A stretch of DNA of 33,836 bases, taken from the NCBI GenBank assembly GCA_964617665.1, contig CAZUAH010000091.1, positions 1 to 33,836 of the forward strand, in the 5' to 3' direction. This DNA is from JADHUC01 sp964617665 (GTDB lineage: Bacteria; Planctomycetota; Planctomycetia; Pirellulales; Pirellulaceae). Below the pieces are notes generated by a model. It was not told the DNA's origin. It worked only from the letters and a program-made list of their open reading frames with translations, and did not search any database. Below are positions 8,851-17,857 of the stretch, one piece after another; the first letter of the stretch is position 1; each line of letters opens with the position of its first letter. The position numbers and the translations under genes are program-made.

Positions 8851-11427
8851 ATGCCGATCAAAGCTGTCTGCCCTGAGGGTCACAAGTTATCCCCCCCAGA
8901 GAAGTTGGCTGGCAAACGTGTCCGATGCCCAAAGTGCAAATCCGTTGTACAGATCCCAGAGCTGGAATTGCCTGAAGCGGATGAAACCGATCCTCTCGCT
9001 GTAGATCCCCTCGCGGGCACCGATCCACTGATGGACGTTGATTTTGGGACGACGGAAGATCGCTCACCGCTCGATACGGCAGCAAGTTCGCTGCCTCAGA
9101 AAGAAACGGCGCCCAAGGGCATCTCACCGCTAGTTTGGGCACTGGTGGGCGGCGGAACCCTATTGGCGCTGATGTTGATCGTTGGAGTTGTCATGCTGTT
9201 GATGAGCGGCGATGACGAAACCGTCGTTGCCGATGGAGCACCAACGGAAGCCGGTGCACCCGATAACGCTGGTCCCTCTCCAAAGGATACTGCGCCAGAG
9301 CCAACAGAACCGGAGGCAGCACCCGAACCGACCGAAACGAAGCCCGCTGCCAAACCAGCACCACCAGCGCAGTCGGATCCGATCGTCCTGAACACCGAGG
9401 ACCTCCCCGACATCCAGGGGAAACTGAAGCGAATCGCGCTCGCCTTCCACAACTTCCACGACACATACCGATGTTTTGCGCTGCCACGGTCTGGCGCTTC
9501 GAGCGAGTCGCCTTCGAGTGGTGGCGCCAAGCCAACCAGTCTGTCTTGGCGCGTTCATCTGCTCCCCTTCTTACAGCAACAGCCGCTTTACGATCGTTTT
9601 CATCTCGACGAACCGTGGGACAGCCCGCACAACAAAACTTTGCTGGAGCACATGCCCGATGTCTATCACATCGGCTCCAACGACGAGCCAACGACGCGTT
9701 TCCAGGTGATCACTGGACCCGGTATGCTGTTTGGGAATCCAAAGCCGTCCGCCTTCCGCGACATTACCGACGGATCCAGCAACACAATTCTGGCTGTGGT
9801 CGTGGGAGCGGATGTAGCGGTTCCTTGGACGAAACCCGATGAACTGACGCTGGACGAGAACTCGGCAAAGAGCTCGTTAGGATCTCTGGCGGATGGCTAC
9901 ATTGCCTGTGTTCTGGTCGACGGACGAACGTTGACCGTCCTCAAATCGATTGAGGCAGCCGGCTTCCTCGCACTGGCAACGCCCCGCGGCAACGAGATCG
10001 CACATCCGGACCGACACGGCCGTAGATTTGAAGGGGCTCTGAGGGGCTCTGTCGCAAAGTCAAAACCGCCTTCAGACACTACGACGGATATGGCCGCGTC
10101 ACCCGGATCGACCCAGTCACCATCGACTCCTGCGGCTTCCCCGCTAAACGGCCTGGATCTCCATGGCAAGCTACAGGCGATTGGATTTGCCCTGCTAATG
10201 CATCACGACCACTTCAGGATGTTTACCCATCCGGTTTCGGAAAGTGAGCACGGCAGCGGTTTGTCCTGGCGCGTCCATGTGCTGCCGTTCTTGGGCGAAC
10301 AGGCACTCTACAGCGAATTCCACCTCGACGAGCCGTGGGATAGTCCACACAACAAGTCATTGCTCGACGAGATGCCAGACGTCTACCGACTCGAAGATCC
10401 GGCACAGACACGCTTTGTCGTTCTTACCGGGCCCGAGATGATATTTGGAGTCAACCGCCAGCCGACATACCAACACATAAAGGATGGCCCGGCGAATACA
10501 TTGCTCGTCGTCGTCGTCGGTCCCGACTCGGCCGTGCCTTGGACTCAACCGGTAGATCTACCATTCGAACCGGAGAACGCAGCGAGCCTGATACAACGCA
10601 TGTCGAGTGGCCCTATCGAATGCGTTACCGCCGACGGAAAGCTGTTGACATTGCCTGACGACGTACCTGAAGCCTCATTCAAAGGTCTGGCCACACCCGC
10701 CGGCGGCGAAGTGATTGATGTGGACGCTTTGCGCAAACAGTTCGGCCCGGCAGACCAGGAGCCTCCAACGGCGCTCAAAGGACTCATTGAAACCGTTTCG
10801 AAGTCGAAGCAAGAGCGTCTGAACAAGCTAAAGCAGATCTTCTTGGGGATGATGAACTATCATGACGTGTATCGTCAGTATCCGCTGGCGCGAAACCCAA
10901 AGCTATTCAATGCCGAGGGGCAGCCGTACCTCAGTTGGCGCGTCCATCTGCTGCCGTTCTTGGATCAAGGGCCGCTGTACAAACAGTTCAAACTGGATGA
11001 GCCATGGGACAGTCCGCACAACATGGAGTTGCTGAAGGAGATTCCTGACATCTATCGCGATCTGCAGGATCCTATCGACAGCACAAACACTCGCTTTCTC
11101 ACACTGACCGGGCCAGGCGCATCATTCACCGGACAATACGGACCATCGATGCGAGATTTTCGCGACGGAACGTCGACCACGATCTTGGCGGTGTGTGCGG
11201 GAGCGGACAAATCAGTTCCCTGGACGAAGCCCGAAGACCTCGCCTTCGACCCAAGTGCCCCCGTCGCCTGCCTTGGCAACATCGGATCAGCCCTGTTTTG
11301 CGTCAAAGCAGATGGGGCCTGTCAGACTATCAAGCCAAGCATTCCTCCCGAGATCTTCAAAGGACTGGTCTCACCTGCCGGTGGCGAGGCTCCGCGACGA
11401 GACCTCATCAACTACGGTTATCGTTAG
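8851..11427 (+). CDS. Membrane protein with zinc-ribbon-like N-terminus and three DUF1559 modules
   Basis: 858 residues. I chose the ATG at 8851 because AAAGGGG lies five bases upstream; the in-frame ATG at 8833 has no site. Residues 7-29 carry a zinc-ribbon-like CPEGH...CPKC pattern (C7, H11, C26, C29). One membrane helix lies at about 94-118, then a Pro/Ala/Glu-rich linker to about 178. Three homologous modules follow, at roughly 185-385, 435-625 and 655-850. Each repeats SWRVH(L/V)LPFL (231, 471, 694), LDEPWDSPHN (252, 492, 715), a TGP motif, a D(I/G)..G.(S/A)NT-like turn and VPWT(K/Q)P. These are hallmarks of DUF1559 (SBP_bac_10). Ordinary members carry one module behind a type IV pilin-like leader; that leader is absent here. 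The modules should lie outside the cytoplasm. Role unknown. Confidence 0.88.
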   Translation: MPIKAVCPEGHKLSPPEKLAGKRVRCPKCKSVVQIPELELPEADETDPLAVDPLAGTDPLMDVDFGTTEDRSPLDTAASSLPQKETAPKGISPLVWALVGGGTLLALMLIVGVVMLLMSGDDETVVADGAPTEAGAPDNAGPSPKDTAPEPTEPEAAPEPTETKPAAKPAPPAQSDPIVLNTEDLPDIQGKLKRIALAFHNFHDTYRCFALPRSGASSESPSSGGAKPTSLSWRVHLLPFLQQQPLYDRFHLDEPWDSPHNKTLLEHMPDVYHIGSNDEPTTRFQVITGPGMLFGNPKPSAFRDITDGSSNTILAVVVGADVAVPWTKPDELTLDENSAKSSLGSLADGYIACVLVDGRTLTVLKSIEAAGFLALATPRGNEIAHPDRHGRRFEGALRGSVAKSKPPSDTTTDMAASPGSTQSPSTPAASPLNGLDLHGKLQAIGFALLMHHDHFRMFTHPVSESEHGSGLSWRVHVLPFLGEQALYSEFHLDEPWDSPHNKSLLDEMPDVYRLEDPAQTRFVVLTGPEMIFGVNRQPTYQHIKDGPANTLLVVVVGPDSAVPWTQPVDLPFEPENAASLIQRMSSGPIECVTADGKLLTLPDDVPEASFKGLATPAGGEVIDVDALRKQFGPADQEPPTALKGLIETVSKSKQERLNKLKQIFLGMMNYHDVYRQYPLARNPKLFNAEGQPYLSWRVHLLPFLDQGPLYKQFKLDEPWDSPHNMELLKEIPDIYRDLQDPIDSTNTRFLTLTGPGASFTGQYGPSMRDFRDGTSTTILAVCAGADKSVPWTKPEDLAFDPSAPVACLGNIGSALFCVKADGACQTIKPSIPPEIFKGLVSPAGGEAPRRDLINYGYR

Positions 11428-11536
11428 CGCCGATGCGCGAAGAAGGACCCGACTGCGATTGAGGCGAATACACCTCTGAGATGAAGACCAGCCGTTCCGC
11501 AGAGTTGAGTGAACCTATGGGAAGCGAGGAGTTCAT

Positions 11537-12757
11537 ATGTCTCAACGATTGTGCCTACTATTCGCGGCAATGTTGGTTCCGGCTTCGGCTTCTGGCGAAA
11601 ACTGGCCGCAGTTCCGTGGCCCAGGTGGCGAAGGACACTCCGTGGAACAGCGTGTACCGCTCACCTGGAGCGAAACTGAAAACATCGTCTGGAAAGCGCC
11701 CATCGCTGGCAGGGGCTGGTCGTCGCCAGTCATTAATGACGAGCAAATCTGGCTGACCACCGCAGATCCAGAGGGCCATTCGTTGCGTGCAATCTGCCTG
11801 GAGCGAAAGTCCGGCTGGCTAGTGCACGACGTCGAAGTTTTTCACAAGGAAGAACTGGGGCGAATCAACGGGAAGAACAGCCACGCTTCGCCGACGCCGA
11901 TTCTGGAAGGTAACCGCGTCTACGTTCATTACGGTGCGCATGGTACGGCCTGTCTGTCAGTCGACGGGCAGATCATCTGGAAGACCGTTCTGGAATACAA
12001 TCACGGCCACGGACCGGCTGGTTGTCCTGTCTTGTTCGGCGACACGCTGATAATCAGTTGTGACGGGCGCCGCGATCAGTTCATCGTCGCTCTCGACAAA
12101 CGCACCGGCGAGATCGTCTGGAAACGGGAGCGACCGGAAGGTCGACACGCCTACTCCACGCCACTTGTGATTCAGGTTGACGGCAAAAGCCAAGTAGTGA
12201 GCACCGGCGGAGATCGAGTGACGGCCTACGATCCGTTGACCGGCAAAGAGATCTGGTGGTCCCGCTACGTCGGCTATTCGTTGGTGCCTCGACCGGTGTA
12301 CGGCCACGGCTTGGTGTTTATCTCTTCGGGCTTTGATCCACCTGCCACCCTGTACGCGATTCGGCCCGACGGCCAAGGAGACGTGACGGAATCGCACGTC
12401 GAGTGGACGCTGAAACGTGGCGTTCCGCTGAGCCCATCTCCGTTACTGGTCGGCGACCAGCTTTTCATTGTGAGCGACGACGGTATCGCTGCCTGTGTGG
12501 ATGCCAAAACTGCCACTCAGCATTGGCGACAACGATTGGGCGGCGATTTCTCCGCATCACCCGTCTATGCCGCCGGCCGAGTGTATCTGCTGAATGAAGA
12601 AGGCGTCACAACGGTTGTTGCCGCCGACACCAGCTTCAAGCGATTGGCAATAAATCGGCTTGACGGGCGTACGCTTGCGTCCATCGCTGTTTCCGACGGC
12701 GCGATCTGCCTCCGCACCGACAGCCATCTCTACTGCATAGAATCAGAAGGAGAATGA
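11537..12757 (+). CDS. Secreted PQQ-like beta-propeller protein
   Basis: 406 residues with a signal peptide (LCLLFAAMLVPASASG) and then ENWPQFRGPGGEG, the standard opening of planctomycete outer PQQ-like propellers. Blade motifs follow the family pattern of a Trp-ended strand after Gly-x-hydrophobic: ALDKRTGEIVWKRE, AYDPLTGKEIWW, CVDAKTATQHWRQ. These repeats form an eight-bladed propeller related to quinoprotein dehydrogenases and BamB, but I see nothing that proves PQQ binding or enzyme activity. An AGGAG site lies five bases before the ATG. The gene is 109 bp after the triple-DUF1559 gene on the same strand, so co-transcription is possible. A compact CGGG-CAAA-CCCG hairpin lies three bases after its stop codon at 12760-12771, without a T-run. 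Confidence 0.87.
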   Translation: MSQRLCLLFAAMLVPASASGENWPQFRGPGGEGHSVEQRVPLTWSETENIVWKAPIAGRGWSSPVINDEQIWLTTADPEGHSLRAICLERKSGWLVHDVEVFHKEELGRINGKNSHASPTPILEGNRVYVHYGAHGTACLSVDGQIIWKTVLEYNHGHGPAGCPVLFGDTLIISCDGRRDQFIVALDKRTGEIVWKRERPEGRHAYSTPLVIQVDGKSQVVSTGGDRVTAYDPLTGKEIWWSRYVGYSLVPRPVYGHGLVFISSGFDPPATLYAIRPDGQGDVTESHVEWTLKRGVPLSPSPLLVGDQLFIVSDDGIAACVDAKTATQHWRQRLGGDFSASPVYAAGRVYLLNEEGVTTVVAADTSFKRLAINRLDGRTLASIAVSDGAICLRTDSHLYCIESEGE

Positions 12758-12790
12758 ACCGGGCAAACCCGCGTGCTGCGGCTGATGCAC

Positions 12791-14110
12791 TCAATTGCCC
12801 GCTCGCACGTCATAGCACAAGAGCACATCTTGATCGCGGACGTACATCTGCCCGTCGGCGATCACTAAGTGTGGCCAAGTCTTCTGCCCGCTCTGATCGG
12901 GCTGCTCGAAGTGACCTCTTAGATCGAACTTATCCGGATTAGCTGTCACCAAAGTGATAATGCCGTTCTCGTCGCGACAGTACAGCATCCCGTCGGCGTA
13001 GAGGATGGAGCACTTGCCAGGCTCACGATTCTGCCACATCACCTTGCCCGTTGAATATTCAAGACAAGTGAGGATACCCGGATCGTTCGTGCCGTAGAGA
13101 TAGCCTTTGAGGAGAATCAGCCCGCCATGATGGTTCTTCATATCTTTGGTGAAGTAGACCTCGCGCGCGGTGAAGCCGTTGGCTGTCTTTTCGATGCGGG
13201 CTAGGCCGCCTCCAACCGTGTAGCCGGACGCGGCAAACACACAATCATCTGACCAGACGGGCGTCGAGATGTTTATCCCGCCGTACTTGCTGTAAGCCGG
13301 GGCATCGTACCGCCAAAGGAAAGTGCCGTCGCGAGCATCAACGCCGACCACGCCATCGGCCGTGAACTGCACGTACTGCGTGACGCCGCAGATGTTCGCC
13401 TTGATCATCGAAGCGTAGCCCGCCCGCGCATCGATCCGCGAGGTCCACAGGGGCCGCCCCGTGTGTTTGTTCAAGGCGGCAAGGGTTGCCTCCGGCCCGC
13501 CGGGCGTGCAAAGGAGTTTCTCGCCGTCGATCAGCACAGACTCGCTGAAACCCCATCGAACTCCCGCCTTCGGGTCGTCCTCGGGTAGAAGTTTGTCCCG
13601 GATTGCCTCGCTGTAATCCGACTCGATTACCTGGGCACTGAAGTCAGAGATGAAATTCGTATCCCAGCGGATCTCGCCCGTGTGACGGTTCATACAGACG
13701 AGCTTGCTCGATGCACTCAGAGCGTAAAGTCGGTCGCCGTCGAGCGTGGGCGTGGCTCGCGTACCGGGGGAGTATCCGACATACTCGACTGGACCGAACG
13801 GCCGGGACCAAAGGTGTTTGCCGGTAGTTGTGTCCAAAGCAAGTACGTGCTCGTGGCCGTCGATGTTGCCCGTGATGTAGAGTGTCGTACCGACGATTGC
13901 GGGCCCACTGTACCCTACGCCCAGCCCCGTGGACTTCCAGAGTAGTTTCGGGCCGCCGGGTGGCCATGCCTGGAGTAGGCCGGTCTCGCGGCAGATGGCG
14001 TCACGGTTGGGGCCGCGCCATGTGGGCCAATCATCGGCCTTAAGATTGGAGGCCATGTCCACGCACAGCAGAGCCCCAGCAAGCACAGTAAGCGAACTCT
14101 TCAATATCAC
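12791..14110 (-). CDS. Secreted PQQ-like beta-propeller protein (second copy)
   Basis: 439 residues, GTG start at 14110 with GAGGAG six bases upstream. A signal peptide (SSLTVLAGALLCVDMAS) precedes DDWPTWRGPNRDAIC, the same opening as the convergent neighbour. Blade motifs include ALDTTTGKHLWSRPFG, CMNRHTGEIRWDT, ALNKHTGRPLWTS, GVDARDGTFLWRYDAP and CLEYSTGKVMWQN. It is longer than the neighbour, with an insertion around residues 150-175 (acidic, DKLLPEDDPKAG). This is the PQQ-like repeat family found widely in planctomycete periplasm; substrates are unknown. The two propeller genes end only 33 bp apart tail to tail. They look like distant paralogues, not a recent duplication. Confidence 0.87.
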   Translation of the reverse strand: MILKSSLTVLAGALLCVDMASNLKADDWPTWRGPNRDAICRETGLLQAWPPGGPKLLWKSTGLGVGYSGPAIVGTTLYITGNIDGHEHVLALDTTTGKHLWSRPFGPVEYVGYSPGTRATPTLDGDRLYALSASSKLVCMNRHTGEIRWDTNFISDFSAQVIESDYSEAIRDKLLPEDDPKAGVRWGFSESVLIDGEKLLCTPGGPEATLAALNKHTGRPLWTSRIDARAGYASMIKANICGVTQYVQFTADGVVGVDARDGTFLWRYDAPAYSKYGGINISTPVWSDDCVFAASGYTVGGGLARIEKTANGFTAREVYFTKDMKNHHGGLILLKGYLYGTNDPGILTCLEYSTGKVMWQNREPGKCSILYADGMLYCRDENGIITLVTANPDKFDLRGHFEQPDQSGQKTWPHLVIADGQMYVRDQDVLLCYDVRAGN

Positions 14111-14446
14111 GGCTGACTCCTCACGGCACCGTCTCTATCCACGAAGCGTTTCCCATGATACTGCAAGGAAGGCGGCGAAAGTCAATGGGACGTCTGCGTC
14201 TTGCTGAACGCGGCATCCTTTGCCACTTGGGTGAGGCTGATCGCCGAACGGATTGCCTGAACAACGATTATGGGGCTCGTTCGGCATGCGGCCGATCGCT
14301 GAGCTTGGTTCACGGTTTTCTCCATTCAGAGGCGAAACGTGATGGCGTCAATTCGGTGGCAATACGGCTGTCGAAGCGAGTTTGCGGTGTGACTCGAGTG
14401 TGAGATTGCCAGTTCAACTGCCTCGTCGGTCGAACGCCACGAAACG
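14111..14446. other. Gene-free stretch, 336 bp
   Basis: This gap lies between the start of the second propeller gene and the end of the deacetylase gene, both on the minus strand. It must hold the promoter and leader of the propeller gene (GAGGAG site at 14117-14122 on the minus strand). I see no convincing gene, tRNA or strong hairpin. Confidence 0.5.
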
Positions 14447-16957
14447 TCATGGTTGGTAGCGGATGTCCTCTAGACGTTTTCCGCTGTGGGGATCGCCAAT
14501 ACGAAACATGGGTCCGGCGTGTTCGGGCGAGAATCTCTGACCAATCGGCGGCTCATAAGCGATCAACAAATCGTTGTCTCCAGGTCGCAACGAGCATCTG
14601 TTTCCAGCAGGTTTTCCATTCAACCAAACGGCCGGCACAGTACTGGCGTTATGCGAGAGACGCACCTGCCGTTCGCTCGGCGAATGAACAACGCTGCGCA
14701 GCAGATAGATACAAGGCCTCAAGCTATGGTTGTCCCATCGACCACGCAGGGGTATGACCTCTGCGCTCAATGATTGGGCAACCGCCTCGTCAATAGGTTT
14801 GAATTGGAGCTTCTGCCCGTTCGGGGCGATCCATCCTTTGCCTAACAGCGTTTTGACGTCATCCGTTTTCAAGTCGATTTCCGCACGCGGGATCGGGCCA
14901 AGCGCGGTGAAACCTCGTTGTGGATAGGAGGGATCGTCCAGTGAACCTGGCTCACGCGTTGTGAAGTAGACACGTCCCGACTTGCCATTCCGCTGGAAAT
15001 CGACCTGGGCCGCAAACAAATGCTCACCAACTCGATACCTTGGATCCCTGCGATCCTCCTTCAGTTCGACGCTGTCCTGGAAAGGAGCCTCTGGCGTCAG
15101 TGCGGTGTCAGGGCGGCGGATTGTGCCGAAGCTGTATCTCAACGGCAACCGATAGACGATACGTTGGATTCTGATTGGAGACGGCCCCGCGTTCTCCAAC
15201 AGAAAAGTCAACGTCGTACCATTGCTCTTCAAGACGCCGCGAAGCTCTGGGAATTCGGCTGATGCGGTCGGTTCGCCAGTGTCCGTTGCGACATGATCGA
15301 TCCTGACGGGTAACGCGGTTTCCTCTGGATGATGGACGTGCACTCGCACCGCACCTTCCGACGTTTCGGTGCGCTCGAAACTCGCGCCGGAACGCTGGAT
15401 AGAGATAATCCTGTCAGGCTCAACGCCGTCGATCTCGAATGTCAGTGGAATCGGATCGTTCAGGTCCAGCAGGCTGGGCCGTTGGAAGCGATAACGGACC
15501 AATGTGCCGTCGATTTCGGCCTTGCCCTTGGCGGCCGCGCGGTACTGGGCCCGGTAGGCGCCGTATTCGTTCTGATTGCAGTACCACCAGTTGGATCGAT
15601 TCGCGTATCGGTCCAGGTCGGCCTCGAAGCCCGACCATTCTTCCGGCGTGTCGTACCAACTGTGCATGCTGTACGTGATCGCGGGGTTGTCGATGTGTAG
15701 GTCTTCGTCCGCGAGAAACGCGACGAATGCCCGATCGATTGGCCGCCCATCGGGAGGTAGAAGCCCCGCAACGCCCCATGGCCAACATCCGTCTTCGGAA
15801 AACCGATGGTTCGCGACCTGCAGGTACCCGGCACGAGCGAGCGCACTCGCGATGTCGCGCTGCACATCGGCGCCTTCGATCGCGTTGCGGTAGTTGCAGA
15901 AACTGAAGGCGTAGGCGTTCACCAGAGTGTCGAAGGCAGCCTCTAACGCGATCCGGCATCCCAAGACTTCCTCGAATATCCGATTGCGGTTCTGGTAGCT
16001 CATCATCGGGTGTGTCAACGAATGTCCGCCGATTGTCGTTCCACCACTCGTCAACACCCTTCCCATTTCGCTCACCGAACGTTCGGACAGAAGTCCGTAG
16101 TCTTTGCCGTAGAAATTCCGTTTCGGATCATTCAGGAAGAAGGTGCCGCGGTGGCTATGCTCGAGTAACACGGCCCGAGTCTTGAGATTCGTCCACGTGT
16201 TGTCGTCCCATCGGCTGGTCACGGCCCATTCCGCTCCGTTGTACAGAGGCAGTGGCCGGACCTTCACACGCAGTGAGTCCTGAGCCGTGGCCAACTTGAC
16301 CGTGATCGTCTGTGGTCGAAGTTCCAGGAGGCCGTCGAATTGGGCTTTGTGCCTGGCCGTCTCGGGCGACTCTTCCTCTGGACCGACCGATCGGAAACTA
16401 GCCGTTACTCGAATCGGCTTTCCAGCTCGCACGTCAACCGTCTGCCGCAACTGTGCCCCGTGCCAGACTGCCACGCATACTCGGCCGCTGGCCGCGATGC
16501 TACCGTCGCGACTGACCGCCTCGGGCAAAACCGGTCCGGAGAATCGCCACCCGCGTGGCACTCCGTCATTCTGCAGATCTTCCAGGTCGGCATTCGCGAT
16601 TTCAGTTCCGCTGACCTGAATCTGATCGACCCACACCAGCCGCACGTCGTCATCGCTTTGTCTACGGTAGTATTCTCCCTGGAAGTTGATTTGAAGCTTG
16701 CCGTCTCGTTCAGGCACAACTTCGATCCAAATCTTTCGCCAAGCCTCACGAACTCGGGCCTGGGCTGTTGCCCCGGTGTCGGCCAACCCTTCGCCTCGCC
16801 AGCCGACGTCCAAGATCTGCGAACCGGGACTGGCGCGAACATCACGCACATCGAACGCACCGTCGACGCTATACACGTCAATTCGTCCATAGCGGGCCGG
16901 CGGAGCCGCCGGTGCACACGAGACCATGATGAGGAGAATCACAAAGGGGCGGATCAT
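14447..16957 (-). CDS. Secreted polysaccharide deacetylase-like (NodB fold) protein
   Basis: 836 residues from the ATG at 16957, chosen because it puts a signal peptide (MIRPFVILLIMVSCAPAA) at the N-terminus; a longer frame to 17041 adds a basic extension. Residues 20-230 look like beta-sandwich material. The NodB-like part follows: WAVTSRWDDN near 244-253 (candidate catalytic Asp), HSHRGTFFLND at 267-277, and GGHSLTHPMMS at 310-320 with the two histidines expected to bind metal. In carbohydrate esterase family 4 these residues remove N- or O-acetyl groups from chitin, peptidoglycan or xylan. The C-terminal 350 residues contain further beta-rich modules and end with a jelly-roll-like region. 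The substrate cannot be read from sequence. The start has no clear ribosome site. It lies 124 bp downstream of the PepSY-like gene on the same strand. Confidence 0.78.
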   Translation of the reverse strand: MIRPFVILLIMVSCAPAAPPARYGRIDVYSVDGAFDVRDVRASPGSQILDVGWRGEGLADTGATAQARVREAWRKIWIEVVPERDGKLQINFQGEYYRRQSDDDVRLVWVDQIQVSGTEIANADLEDLQNDGVPRGWRFSGPVLPEAVSRDGSIAASGRVCVAVWHGAQLRQTVDVRAGKPIRVTASFRSVGPEEESPETARHKAQFDGLLELRPQTITVKLATAQDSLRVKVRPLPLYNGAEWAVTSRWDDNTWTNLKTRAVLLEHSHRGTFFLNDPKRNFYGKDYGLLSERSVSEMGRVLTSGGTTIGGHSLTHPMMSYQNRNRIFEEVLGCRIALEAAFDTLVNAYAFSFCNYRNAIEGADVQRDIASALARAGYLQVANHRFSEDGCWPWGVAGLLPPDGRPIDRAFVAFLADEDLHIDNPAITYSMHSWYDTPEEWSGFEADLDRYANRSNWWYCNQNEYGAYRAQYRAAAKGKAEIDGTLVRYRFQRPSLLDLNDPIPLTFEIDGVEPDRIISIQRSGASFERTETSEGAVRVHVHHPEETALPVRIDHVATDTGEPTASAEFPELRGVLKSNGTTLTFLLENAGPSPIRIQRIVYRLPLRYSFGTIRRPDTALTPEAPFQDSVELKEDRRDPRYRVGEHLFAAQVDFQRNGKSGRVYFTTREPGSLDDPSYPQRGFTALGPIPRAEIDLKTDDVKTLLGKGWIAPNGQKLQFKPIDEAVAQSLSAEVIPLRGRWDNHSLRPCIYLLRSVVHSPSERQVRLSHNASTVPAVWLNGKPAGNRCSLRPGDNDLLIAYEPPIGQRFSPEHAGPMFRIGDPHSGKRLEDIRYQP

Positions 16958-17081
16958 AAGCGCGACTTTCGGTTCGCGTTCATGGACGCGAAGTCGTGAC
17001 GCTTGCCGGAGCCATGTGCGCTTGGATGGAAAACCGTGCAAGAGGTACTCAAGCGGAGACTAATCCACGCAACAACGGCCA

Positions 17082-17699
17082 TTAGTTGTCCTCGTTATCA
17101 TCATCGCCGTCGTCATCTTCTTCACCCTCGTCTTCCTCGTCGTCTCCCTCTTCCTCCTCGCCATCGTCTTCCAGGACTTTGCTGAGAAGCGTGCCGTCTT
17201 TGGCGATTTCGATTTCGTATTCTCTCTCGTCGATCTCCACCTCAGCTTCAAAAACGGTCTTCCCGCCTTCCTGCTCGCGCTCAATCTCTTCGATCGCGCC
17301 GCCACCAGATTCCCTCATCAGGGTCTTGCGCACCGATTTGGGCAGGTCGGCCAGTTTCACCTCGACTTCTTCTTCCTCTTCTTCAGCGTCCGCTTCCTCT
17401 CCGTCTTCCTCTTCCGCGCCTTCCAGGATCTTGCTCAGTAGAGTACCGCACGGCGCGACCGCAACGTCGTACTCCTTCCCGTCGATCATCACTTCGGCCT
17501 CGTAGATCGTCTTTCCGTCGACTTCTTCCTTCTCGATTTCGACAATCTTGGCGGCCTTCGACTCACGCTTAAGCGTCTTCTGGACTACTTTCGGGCAATC
17601 CTTCAACGTGACAGCCTCCTCGGTGCCATCGGCAACACTAGCGGCAACTACCGTCATCCCAATCAGGACAATCATCGAAAGTACGAAACACTGTCTCAT
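17082..17699 (-). CDS. Secreted acidic protein with two PepSY-like modules
   Basis: 205 residues, with GAGAGGAG shortly before the ATG. A signal peptide (CFVLSMIVLIGMTVVAAS) is followed by two copies of one module, at about 31-95 and 115-178. Each copy has a helix with LKDCPKVVQKTLKRES or LADLPKSVRKTLMRES, then EIEKEEVDGKTIYEAEV or EIEREQEGGKTVFEAEV, then a strand pair ending GTLLSK(I/V)LE. This is the PepSY-like layout (small periplasmic domains, some inhibitory or ligand-binding). The linker (96-113) and the tail (178-205) are almost wholly Glu and Asp, suggesting cation binding or a stretched conformation. Only the first copy carries cysteines (35 and 84), which could pair. Function not known. 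Confidence 0.8.
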   Translation of the reverse strand: MRQCFVLSMIVLIGMTVVAASVADGTEEAVTLKDCPKVVQKTLKRESKAAKIVEIEKEEVDGKTIYEAEVMIDGKEYDVAVAPCGTLLSKILEGAEEEDGEEADAEEEEEEVEVKLADLPKSVRKTLMRESGGGAIEEIEREQEGGKTVFEAEVEIDEREYEIEIAKDGTLLSKVLEDDGEEEEGDDEEDEGEEDDDGDDDNEDN

Positions 17700-17857
17700 C
17701 TTTGGCTCCTCTCAAGCTTGGGTGTGGACAAGAGAAAGGCTCTGGTGTCGGCTAGTCTATGCCACGTATCGTCGCCCCACAACAACCCCTAATCGGCACG
17801 CTTCATTCGCGGCTTACCATGCTCTTCCCGTACGCACGCCATGATCGACAGTAGCCT

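Noticed and set aside
17086..17505. Plus-strand frame rich in serine and proline
   Set aside because: It is the reverse reading of the Glu/Asp-rich PepSY-like gene; the serines come from the complement of GAG/GAA/GAC codons.
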